Assembly: GCA_947568835.1 (NCBI GenBank)
Contig: OX387603.1
Span: 18,252,651-18,316,650, forward strand
Length of the DNA: 64,000 nucleotides
Reading direction: 5' to 3'
Source of the DNA: Protonemura montana
Lineage: Eukaryota; Arthropoda; Insecta; Plecoptera; Nemouridae
Below are positions 13,301-24,260 of this stretch, piece by piece; position 1 is the stretch's first letter; every line of letters starts with the position of its first letter. A model generated the notes under the pieces. That model saw only the letters and a list, made by a program, of their open reading frames with translations. It was not told the origin of the DNA and did no database searches. Position numbers and translations under genes: made by a program.

Positions 13301-16300
13301 GTTGATCAGACTATCGCTCGGAGCGCGGCGCCAGTTGATTTTCTTCTGTCTTGCAACGTGACTCAATTACGAGATGATCATATGATCAAGTGAAATGAGT
13401 GATTAGGAAAAAAGCCGTCAGACCCTTTTTCCGGTCTGTCGCCTTCATGTTGCTGCTACTCTACTGGGAGCTGGGAAGGTGCCTGATAGAGGAACATATT
13501 TCTAGTCGGCGTGGATTCTAATCAGATCAAAGTTTGCATACGTAAATATGACATGTCTCTCTGTGTTGCAATGTGGATACTTGTGCATGTTTTTGATTGA
13601 TGATTGTAGGAGCTATCGATTGGTAATTCAGCATCATTGCATGTGGTGGCTGTGTAAGGACAAGCACTTTGCCTTCTATAGGCATAGCGCATGATAGTTT
13701 TCTTGGCGTCTAGACGTTGTGTTGGTATGACGATGGAAACGAAAGGTACAACCTGTGTTCGGATTGTTGCACCGGACGGACTGTGTCAGTAATTTGACTC
13801 GGTACATGAGATGGTCGTGTTTGGGAGAACAATCGATCGGATTGGATGAAAGTTCAAAACGTTCGCGATGGCAATTTGCAAAATGTCAATGGTTCACATA
13901 TTTGTGGTCTCATTTGGTGAAAGATTTTTGCAATAAAGCGACGTGATTTTGCCTATTCATGAACGCGGTGTTCAACAAGTATTTTCAAAACGTTGCCATG
14001 TGTTTTTCGAACTCACGATAAAGTGGCCACCGTAATTGTCGGCCGGGTGGATGTACAGGAAATGAGTTTCAGTTTGTGCAAAAAATATCGATGCATGTCA
14101 GAAATTAGCGTGATTAGAGGAAACTTTTAGCACGAAAGCTTTTAAAAAAATGAAAATGTATCCATTTCTCACTAATTTCCTCGTGATCTAGTAATTAAAT
14201 CGGTGCTCGTACATACCTGTCGCTCGTTTTTACAAAGGAGTTTCTTTCATAAAATCTGATTTTCAGTTATCGTTATCTGGAATGGAACCAAGTTCATTCT
14301 CCTCTTCTCCATTAATAATTTCCCAATCACGATGAATTAGCGCCGTTTAAAATGTTTATTCTGTATTAAAAAATACCTCATTCTAAATTTTCAAGTAGAA
14401 ATTTTGGCATGTCCATTTAACATCTACGACGTCTTCACACGTCTCAACAAACAGAGAAATAATCACGCGATGAATAGAGGTGATACGAGTACAGAAGAAT
14501 ATATTTGGGTCTGTCCCATTAGTGTATTGGGACACAGTGACGAAATCCCCGACATGCGTAAGCAGGTGAGAATTTCGAGCAAACAAATTACGACCACTCA
14601 GATTTTTCAGTAAATAAAGATCTGGTGAGAATTTACTGAAAGCGCGTGAGCGATATGCAAGAAAGTTGTCATCGATGCCTCGAATTAAGAAGGAAACCTA
14701 AGTTTAGCCCGAGATGTCTCCTAATTTCCACGTGACGCTTCTTTAAAAAGCAATAGAAGAAACAAGGGGCCAAGAAACAAGATGATCAGCCAACCACAGT
14801 GTTTCCAGTATTTGAGAGGTGATATCAACAGTGATATTAACTTTACCCCAAAATGAATAGGAGGTTACGCGTAAAGTATGCTTTGTGGCTCCAGCCCAAG
14901 AAGAAAAGCCCTAACCACACGAACCAACACAAATTGGACACATCACTAAAATAAAAAGCACAAATAAACGAATCGGCATTCTGTAGTTAGTTAGCGCTTT
15001 CTATAATCGAGCAAGCCTGTTCCTTCTAGTTTTGCTCTCGGACCTTGGAGATGCCCATCCTTAGATCCTCTTCGTGTCTTTCAGCAATCCTTTACAGTCC
15101 ACCAAACGCAGATATGCCATGGTGCGATCGCGCGCTAGAGATGGGCCCGTGTCGCGGCAAAGCTGGCCAACCCGAGAAAAGCATGGGCTGCTTGTTTACC
15201 ATGCTTTATTGCTGCATACTCTCGGCACGATCGCTGCTCATTCGGAGACCGAAGCAATGGAGGGAGAATATGTCGCTCGCATTTTTTTAAAGGAAATTAG
15301 AACAAAAAACTAATTCTCGGCGAAGTGGACTTGATTTTTTTTCTAGAACGATTTCAGTTCAGCAGGAAATTTAATCAATATTTGTGTTTTTAATTGGAAA
15401 CGCATCCTAAAGCAATTAAAAAGCACTTGGATCTCACAATAAATCAATGAAATTAACTGGCAGATACTTTTGCAATTTAGTGATTGTTTTTTCGTATAAA
15501 CACACCTAAAATTGATTAGCCTTTTGACGTTTAAATAACCACCATTCCAAAGCCATCTAAACCCATATAAGAGCTACTGCAACCAAATTCATAACGAGGG
15601 CCTTGAAATGAATGCTTTTAAGAAAACACAGTGTATTTTTTCTAAAATTTACTAAAAAAAAATAATAAAAAAAGGACGGAGAAAAAAATATTTTCAAGTG
15701 GCGAACACCAAAGCAAACTTGAACTGTGTAGTTGATTTTTTAAAGCAAGCAAATACCTCATTATGCAGGAAAAAATGATTTAGATTCCAGATTTTTAGAT
15801 TCCTCCGTTAGCGTGTCAGGAATATATCGGCACGGTGCACCGTATCGTAGGTGAGGTACATTGCACATTGCAGATGCAGGAGGCACGAAGATGTACCGAC
15901 AGCGTGACCGAGTCTTCACGACTCTCGAGAGAAGACGTTTCATCCGTGATAATGATAAGTTGATAACAGTAGATGTCTTGCAAGACAACGGCAATGGCAC
16001 AGCGACACTAATATGTTTCCTTGTGACAGTTCCACATACACAAGTCTGCATTGTTCGGTCGTCTTTCACTGCCTCAATGCATGATTCACTGCACTTTCTT
16101 GCATGCCATGTCATGTCTCAAGACTGGACCAAGATGATATGTCTATGTCCAGGAAAGCAGACTGCTTTATTTCAGTGTTGAGGGAGTTGTCATGAAGACA
16201 AGATAATTATAGGCTCGATGGCGGATGTCGCGATGATCGAAGAAATATCAAATCAATTTCATATGGAAGTTAGTAGGTCTCACATTTTTGATTTTATCTT

Positions 16301-16653
16301 ATAAGGCGTTTAAGAAATCATGGTGATAATTTTGTTGAAGATCATGATTAATTAATCAAAATAAAAGGGAAAAATATTAGCAACTTAATTAATTTTTTTT
16401 CTATGACATTTCATAAAGTTATCAAGAACGATGTGCGAACGGATGTAATTTATTCCATTTTCGTACGAAGTAAATTTCTTATCTAGTAACACATCTGTGA
16501 GACATGTCGGATTGAAAATCGAGGCACATCCGATTCCACATACGCTACAAAGTAATAACTTTGGGTTGTTAGGTTTAGTCAAAGTCTAAACCGACAAAAA
16601 ATGGAGAATGCCACAAGACGTAGAGTCACCGTATAGTTTCGTGAAACATTTCA
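10400..16653. other. Intergenic; no gene recognised
   Basis: AT-rich. Minus-strand frame 11574-11332 has a hydrophobic start but begins at GTG and has no family match. Plus-strand frame 15861-16181 is likewise unrecognised. Confidence 0.65.
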
Positions 16654-16806
16654 TTTCGTTATTTCTCGCAGATAACTCGCATTTCAGACGACCCTCAATT
16701 AATCTGTATCACAATTTACATACATGTATCAATATTTTGAGTGGTAATTATTTAATCGTAGATTTTTTTTTAAACAGACAGCCGCACCATCGTGTGGTTA
16801 CCGCGC
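16654..16806. repeat. Dispersed repeat family, copy A
   Basis: Shares with 18898-19083, in the same order and orientation: TTTCGTT, CAGATAACTCGCATTTCAGAC, GGTAATTATTTAATCGTAG, a T/A-rich stretch, then CGCACCATCGTGTGG and TTACCGCG. Internal spacing differs. No coding potential; probably a fragment of a non-autonomous element. Confidence 0.7.
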
Positions 16807-16860
16807 ATTGAAAGCTGCCGAACGTTTAATATTAGCGCGGTGACTCTGAAATGAATTTCC

Positions 16861-16947
16861 AAGGAGGCTGGAACTTTTTCTGCTGTGCTGACCAAAACAG
16901 AAAAACAGCAAAGCAGCAAAGCAGAAGAACGAGGTTCCAACCTTCTT
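16861..16947 (+). repeat. 87-nt imperfect hairpin (pre-miRNA-like or small foldback)
   Basis: Left arm 16861-16890 (AAGGAGGCTGGAAC then TTTTTCTGCTGTGCTG) pairs with right arm 16914-16947 (CAGCAAAGCAGAAG then GTTCCAACCTTCTT), leaving a loop of about 23 nt and one small bulge. Size and pairing fit a pre-miRNA, but a MITE remnant is equally possible. Confidence 0.5.
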
Positions 16948-18779
16948 GATTTGAACTATAAACCCAGTGGTTGTGATATATTTGGTGGCCGGTACACCCT
17001 AGACACAAGCACAGGTCACATTTGTGTACTCACATGCATTGAAAATTAGATGGTGAGAATTTCGAGCCTTGATTCTTTCTTCTCTGGGAACTTGAACAAA
17101 CGATTACACATTTTTTACCGCGTAATTTCTTTAACAATTACTGTTAGCGCTATACATTTATAATGTTTGCTTAAATAATGCTAGATAGCTAGACGCGAAA
17201 TAATAACGCTGTTCTGGCGAGTAGGTAATACGGTTCAAGTCAGGTTGTATTTCTTTGTTTTTCCATCGCTAATTATATGAATTTAAACTAGTTTTTCCCA
17301 AAACTCGCTCGATGATTTTATGCGCAGAAGAAATTGAAAGAAATATGTGCGAACCATTAAATTGTTAGGTGTGCGGGACAAAGCGAACGTACTTTTCATC
17401 TTTTTCGGCGAACAGGAAGGTTAAAATTTGCAAATCTTTACAGAAGAGTCGGACAACAGGCATATTAACTCACTGACTTACCTACCAATGAGTCTACTGA
17501 GACCACGAACCAGTGAGACATACTAAAGTATCCAGATACCGAGGTACCTCGAGATACCGAAATACCGAGATACCATCGAGACACCGCGCAGCGGAGTGAT
17601 TTCCGCTCACCACTGAACGAGTCGGTAATCACCATCCGATTGTCTTGCATTTCTCAAAAATAGTTAATTCCTAATCTCACGTCTCGATCTCTGCTGGCCG
17701 TTGCCACCTAATGTCCAACATTTACATAAGACTATATAAACAAGATGATCTTGAACAATTCATTGGCATTCCTTCGCAGCCGCGACAAAAGGACTAGATT
17801 AGAAGGTAGACTCCCGAGGACCCTTAACAGTGGCGGCAGTAGAGATGTTTTCGGAACAGTTAAGTTATCAGTAAAAAATAAATTGGCAATGTCTGCATAG
17901 AAAGCTTTTTCACGTGTGTTTTTGTCGTTTATAAGGTCACCCATTAACAAAAAGAAGTGCACCAATGTTGCTTAACTTCCAGTGACCACCCATGTCCGAG
18001 AAATTCTAAGAAAATCGATGTATTGCAACTAATTATAAAAAACGATTTGACTGGTTGGTCTGGACACCAAACGAAGAGATATGAATCGGAAGCCGAGTGC
18101 TGGTTCAATGTTGGCCGTCTACACAGGTGTCCGAACCCCGAAGAGGCTAATCTCCACCAGCGAAGAACAAGGCTCATGTGCTAGCACGCGATTCGCCTAC
18201 CTAGGCCTTACCATGAGCGTCTTTGAACAAGACGCTGTTTACCTTTGCTGTCAGAGAAATTACGGGATAAAAACCCGTATGGAAGTTTTGAGTCATTTGA
18301 TGGAACTCGTTTTAGATGACAATTGTTTGGTTTTTTTTTCGGCTGCTCGTAATTTAGCTTCCCGATAAAATATCTAGAGACCCGTGCATCGTTTGGATTG
18401 TTTAGATTTTTCAGATTCTTCGTATCAATGTGACAATGGATTTTATGATTCTTTATTGGGGTAAAAAGAAGTGGCAGTAGTATTGTTTTCTGTTAAGGGT
18501 TGTACAAAATATTGAGTTCAAATAGCGCCTAGCTCAAGTTTCTTTCTGAAATGCTAACTAAATAGCTGACTTGGTTAGAACTGATGTAAGGAAACTATGG
18601 ACATTGGGTTTATATGTATAGTCAGGAGTCCAGCGCTAATGTTAATTTTTCTTCGCGAAAAATTGGCGCCAAATCACTACTTTACTGACAAAAATTGAGA
18701 ATACTTCTAGGTGGATTCACTGACGCTTCAAGTATTAAGAAATTGCATTTTGCAGGGTTTTTGGTTTTTCTTGTCTTTC
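16948..18779. other. Intergenic; nothing recognised
   Basis: AT-rich between the hairpin and the SINE head. Only short frames; a low-complexity GATACCGA-type stretch near 17,530-17,570. Confidence 0.65.
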
Positions 18780-18900
18780 CACTAGGAAGCTGAAACCAGT
18801 AAGCAAAGTATGGAAAGCAAGCTAGACTGGAAAAATGTGCAACCGAACCTGGAAACGAACCCGGGACCTCCCAATTGTCGGTCGGGTACTCTACCAATTT
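18780..18900 (-). mobile_element. tRNA-derived SINE head
   Basis: Read on the minus strand: A-box-like TTGGTAGAGTACCC, then CCGGGTTCGTTTCC as B box (consensus GGTTCGAWTCC), with tRNA-like spacing. The stretch does not fold as a clean tRNA and runs into a non-tRNA body with TTTCCAGTCTAGCTTGCTTT. It abuts the dispersed repeat at 18898-19083, so one may be inserted in the other. Length of the body is uncertain. Confidence 0.6.
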
Positions 18901-19083
18901 TCGTTGTTTTTAACAGATTACTCGCATTTGAGACTGATTTTAACAAAATTGATCTTTTTAGTGATGACCCCAAAGGTTTTATTCTATTGCATCGATATTG
19001 TTAATTGTAATTATTTAATTGTAGAGGTTTGTTAAAAAGGACGTCTGGAAGCGCCATCGGGTGGCACCTACCGTTACCGCGTG
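18898..19083. repeat. Dispersed repeat family, copy B
   Basis: Matches copy A: TTTCGTTGTTTTTAACAG, TTACTCGCATTTGAGAC, TTGTAATTATTTAATTGTAG, CGCCATCGGGTGG, GTTACCGCG. About 30 bp longer than A in the middle. It directly adjoins the tRNA-like SINE head at 18780-18900. Confidence 0.7.
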
Positions 19084-19917
19084 TTCGTTTGCTCAGCAGA
19101 AAACTTGACATGGCACTCTACCTATAAACTCGATGCAATGTCTGAAATCACAAATTTGCTATGCATTGAAACTTGAGAGTGAAGACGGAAAATTACGAGA
19201 TACCGGAAAAGGACAAGGACAATTTTCAATTATTTGCAATGAAGGCGAAATTGAGACTGCACATCGGTTCACACGCTTCAAGGCCCTGTCAACGTGAAAG
19301 CTTACACAAATTTTCACGTCACAATGATAATAATATATTTTAGGTCCTTTAAAATATAAATTCAATAATGTAGTCTGCCACTTGAAGTGAAAGTCCATTT
19401 AACAAAAAAATAATGTTGGATTTGTTGAAATGCTCATAAAACGCTCATGTTTCTTCGGTCAGTGTCATTAATCTCAAGAATCTATGTTGCTTAACACAAT
19501 GTTCGAACATAGGTAGAAACATAAGAAGCAGTTGTTATTCAGGTTACCGATGGATTAGCATATTGAAGATGCTGGATCATCAATAAGGGAGAGTCAACCG
19601 AAGTATCTGGCCAACTCACGAGACACAATTTGTTCTGCGTTCGGACGAGTCTCAAACTTGTCAGCCAACATGTGGAGATTTATTTTTTATCTAATCAATC
19701 TGTTTGTTTTGTAGGGTTAGTTTCGAGCGCGCTGTTTTCTCAATGGGTGCATGAAAATACTAAACTTCTTACATTCACTGAATAAATCTTCATGCGTAAA
19801 TTGGTGTTGATGTTTGACTGCAGTTCTGACAAAAAATATCCAAGAAAAAAAAAAGGCAAATGGTATAAACGAACAGATCCCAAAACTAAACCAAACTACT
19901 TTTCCTTTTTTTCACGT
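19084..19917. other. Intergenic; nothing recognised
   Basis: AT-rich, no domain, repeat or RNA gene seen. Confidence 0.65.
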
Positions 19918-19985
19918 GTGGGAATCGAACATTCCTTCGGTAATTTCAATGCAAGTTACCATAGATGCATGCACGCTCTTTAAGT
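19918..19985 (-). mobile_element. Possible tRNA-like SINE head
   Basis: Minus strand: TTAAAGAGCGTGCATG resembles an A box, and TGTTCGATTCCCACACG fits the B box with one mismatch. An A-rich/T-rich stretch follows. No second copy found in the window, so this remains tentative. Confidence 0.3.
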
Positions 19986-22900
19986 GCAATATACAAGTGT
20001 TTCATAAATATTTATGCACGCAAATATGATCGACAAAGAACGTTGGTAAACACCGGCTTGACTTTCATACTTAGCATGATATTACGTCCCACCAGTCTCG
20101 ACCGACCAACCCTACAACTCAAAATTACCTTGCCGGTGTCGCTCTAAAGCAGTACTTTCATCGTCGTTAACATCAATAGGCACTCTTACATATCGATACA
20201 AGTTTCCTTTCTTCGGCATAAGATATGCTACTCAAAAATCAGATCTGTGTTCATTGGGGCAAATTGGATAAAGGAATTTCGCAAATGATAAATACGGTTT
20301 GATATATACTTGCAAGAGAATAGAGATTTGGTGTTTCTTGTAGTTTTTGAACCAAAAGTATAATCCAGTAAGACCGACAAGCTGGAAATAGGAGACCTTT
20401 AAAGAATAAAACAAATAAAAATTGTAAATGCATAATAATTTTTACAATCGGTTACCAAAAATTAGCAATTCCTATTTAATTAAAATGACCGCAGTTGCTA
20501 AGAATTACAAAACTTGAAGCGAGTTTTCTCTGGATGAAACCGTAGCAGTGTTTACGACTCAACTCGCCAAGACTACCCCATTTGAATTCACTCAAGAGCA
20601 TCGTGAGATTTAACTGGATTTTTGAGTTGAGACAGCATCTAGGAAAGCGACCTGAAGTATTCAGTGAGCCAAACGCACGATTAGTCCAAAACACGCATGC
20701 TGGTCAGAGCCATGGTGAGTTTGGTTGCCACAACTTCATTATTATCTCCAGCAAAACTATAGACTCAATCCGTGTCTTGAAACGACGGGCCACCGCCGAA
20801 TCGTTACTCACCAATTCGTGGTCCATTCAGAGAATAAATTACTCGAATACCATGCTCTATTAATTGCAATGTTTGGTTAAAAAAACATTAATAAATCGAT
20901 TATAAAATGAAAGCGAATATTACTTACAACTGTGAAATAGGTACATGTACATTATAATTTCATCTGTATGACTGATCATAGATAATTCATTAAATCCTTT
21001 ACATGATTTTTCTAACGTGTCCTGAAAGGATCTGTCCGCGTGGTTATGGTATCAAGTGGAGTCGCCGCTTCGCATGCCGAGAATGGGAAAACTTCTTTGT
21101 AGTTATGAATCAATCTAAGCAATTAATCATATCACGTCTATTACCTAAGATTAGCTATGATCGCACGAATCGATATGATCACCTATTGATTTAGTGAAAG
21201 TGTTTATAGTAAGTAATAGAATGTTTTATATATCAATCTTAAAATGCTGAAAGGTTTGGGCAATGTACTAATACTTTTGTAAGGCTCTTAAGGGACAAAG
21301 ATGTTCATTCCAGAGACGTAAATAGCATGAAGAATACGAACAAATGGGCATACTTTCTCTTATGGGGTTGAAAAACCATGTAAAAAAACTGAAGCCTTGG
21401 TCATTGAGCAAAAATGCAAGGATTTTTTTTAACAAACAAGAGTAATCAACAATGTCTTAATTCTGATACGACAGGTATTAAGCAATGTGCATAATATGTT
21501 TATAATATTATGGTAATTTCTATAACGAATCAGTTATTCATACGTACTTGAAGTTAATTGCGTATTGTTTAATTTACATGATGGTTGGCATTGAATTTTC
21601 AGCTACTGTATAAAATGCAATAAAATAATAATTAAATTAATTAAAAGCTAGCTTAATCAGTAGGGTTGTCAACATACACAGGGATGAATCAGCGGAATTG
21701 CAAATCTGTATCCGACTCTGACATAATTGAATCCATCAACCAGGTGACGATTGGAATCCAAGCTCAAAACGCAGAACTAAAGAGATTCCCATAGTCGAAA
21801 AAAGTCACCCCTTTTTCGACAAGTGTTAAAAAAAAAACTCCGTGGTGATTTCGTAAGCAGATAATCGCCGGACGTTTAGTATCGCTAGGTAGGTGCCCAT
21901 CCGTGGAGCGTCCTGGTCCTTTTGTAAGCGATGCGGAATGCTGTAGAGAGCAAAGACGCTACAAGTGAAGAAGAAGAAGAAGAAGAAGAAGACAACGATG
22001 AAGAAGCGCTCGGCATGGTCTCGGGGTCCCACCCATGATCATCATGGCCAACAGCTCGGGAATCCATCGATCCATGATAGCAGCACACCGTTAATACACA
22101 GCAGTTAATTTAATAGATTGAATCACCACATAAACTGTTACATCCGCTTTGAGACGATGGAGTAGCCTCACGAGGCGGGTGCCCTTTGAAATCAATTCGA
22201 TTTTTTTGTTTAATTCCCCTTTTTTTTTAGCATTCAAAGATGGTTTTTAGTGAATGAGTCTCTCATATTTTAGTGTAGAAGTTATTTTGGACAATATGAG
22301 AAGTTGGCAAAAATAGAGAAGGACCAGTTTTGTAATTTCTGGTTAAAAAATAACAGCCGGTTAAAGATTGATCTCCATGGTCACAGCCAATCAGGTACTT
22401 CAAATTTTATCTTAACATCCAATTGCTTATTTCACTGGGCATTGTAACCCTTAATATTTTGGTAATCATCAGTCACTTCCCTTAGCTGATTTCACTTCCG
22501 TGCATTCATAGAAAGACGATTTAGTTAGTGTCGTAAGATGACAATAGCCTAGAAAATTTTGTTAATTGCGAAAGCATACTTCGTTGGCGAAACGTTACCC
22601 CTAAATTTGCAGTTTCGGTTTTCTTACTCGGGAAGATCTCATTACAGTGATACCATTCAGAAATTCCAAATAGGTTGAGAAACATATCACAGTCTCGATG
22701 CAGACTGCCTGGCTGAAAGGGTCGTACACCCTTTGTTTCAAGTTGAACAACCCCTCGGACAATGCTCCACAAGTTGGTCTTTGAACACCCTAGAATGCGT
22801 CGAGTTGAATTTCGACCGGAACTTTAATAACGTCGTACGCACCCCCCCTTCACTGAAGTAAGCGGAAACTGAGATTGTCCTCGAGCGGGACGCTTTGCTC

Positions 22901-23664
22901 AAGTTTCCACATTGAAGCAGAAACTCGAGGAAGTTAGCCACCCGAGAAATGGTCCCAAGGAAATTGGTAAGCGCATTCTCCAGACAGTTGATAATAAATC
23001 CTTTCACCTATTATCCAGAGACTGCGTGGACCAAGAATTCCCTATTGTCCCTGGATGTGAAATAGTTCGCGTTTCGGAGATTTTTGAGGGGGATGAGGGA
23101 GTCGTACTCGAATTACAACACGTTAGGGCGTGGAGAAACATTGAAAGACCATGAGAAAACTCAATGATGTAACTGTAACGTTTCAGACAATGTTTTTAAT
23201 TGTCATGTAAATAAGGAAACGGCAATGAATGAGATTCGTTTACGAACCTTTTCAATGGGAAATATAGTAAATACTATCTTCAGAGAAAGCGTGAATTTTA
23301 TTCCGACTGATCAATTCGTCTTCAAAATCAAACGAGAGCGGATCAAATTGATTGAAGGAACCAGATATTTAAATCTGCCTTCTATATTTGTGACCGACGC
23401 CCACGACGCTCAATCACTAGTCCGTGAGCTTTTATGACTAGTATGACTTTAGAGACCTAGTTACCCGTTCTTTGCTAATTGCGACGAATTAACGTGAATC
23501 GCTTTATCAATACTTGAGCTGTGGGAACGGAGTTCGTTAGACTTGGTCATTTAGAGACCACACTTTTCATGATATCCACTTTTACAACATGCAATCAGCT
23601 GTGAAAAATAGACGCGGTGAATTACAAGCAATGAGTGTGTTCAGTTCCTTGTGTACAACGCATT
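19986..23664. other. Intergenic; no gene recognised
   Basis: AT-rich with a (GAA)n repeat. Two adjacent plus-strand frames at 22912-23154 (starts TTG) and 23225-23437 look somewhat protein-like but are in different frames without clear splice sites between them, and match no family I know. Confidence 0.6.
21967..21991. repeat. (GAA)n microsatellite
   Basis: About eight GAA units. It creates a serine- or glutamate-rich open frame on either strand, which is not evidence of a gene. Confidence 0.9.
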
Positions 23665-23684
23665 AAAGACTCTTAAGAGTCTTT
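23665..23684. repeat. 20-bp perfect palindrome
   Basis: AAAGACTCTTAAGAGTCTTT reads the same on both strands with no spacer. Function unknown. Confidence 0.9.
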
Positions 23685-23835
23685 GAAAATAAAAACTCGT
23701 TCACAAAATAAAAATCTTTGCATTGTTAGACCGTTCGATGGTTTGCACGCATATGGTCGTATCTGATTACAATTCCCACTAATTAGCAACTGAAAATATC
23801 GATGGTAACAATTTTATAGGTTTGTGAAAGTACAC

Positions 23836-24260
23836 CGAACGGTTCACCGTTTTTTAAACACCGGTTCGCTTACGATCACCGAAGTTAAGCAACACTGCGC
23901 TGGTTCGGTTATGGGATGGATGACCATCATGCACACGAACAGCTATGTTTGGGTGAGAGGCTAGAGGTATTAAAGTTAGAACAGCAAATTCATTCGCCTT
24001 GTTTATCAACAATCCAATCCAATTGTGGAATCCTTTTTGGATTACTGTCCTTCTTAAGGGACGTTAATTCGGTGGTCCAATTCGTTTTCTTCTACGGGAG
24101 TACTACATGCCGGCACCGGGTTTCCCCTCCTCTCTTCTAGACAAGACTAACTTCATAATTATCCTCATCAATATCCATTTATGAACCAAGACCATAAGAC
24201 CAATACCGCAGGGTCAGTAATCAAAACAGTGCGTCGTTAAACTCCACTAATTAATCAATC
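23836..24260 (+). mobile_element. 5S rRNA-headed SINE (SINE3-like), copy 2
   Basis: The head has AAACACCGGTTCGC, GATCACCGAAGTTAAGCAAC and GGGATGGATGACCATCATGC. The body shares CATTCGCCTTGTTTATCAAC, TACTGTCCTTCTTAAGGGAC, TCGGTGGTCC, TTATCCTCATCAATATCCA and CAGTGCGTCGTTAAACTCCA with copy 1, then the ATCAATC tail. It is nearer to 5S in the A-box region (AAGTTAAGCAAC) than copy 1, which has an interrupted version. Both are diverged and probably inactive. Confidence 0.85.

Noticed and set aside
18837..18897. A functional tRNA gene
   Set aside because: The A and B boxes are present, but the acceptor stem does not pair and it runs into a repeat body.
21826..22088. Serine/phenylalanine-rich minus-strand frames
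   Set aside because: They are produced by the (GAA)n microsatellite.
22912..23437. Two neighbouring plus-strand frames (80 and 70 codons) as one small gene
   Set aside because: They are in different frames, the first lacks an ATG, and no convincing donor-acceptor pair joins them.
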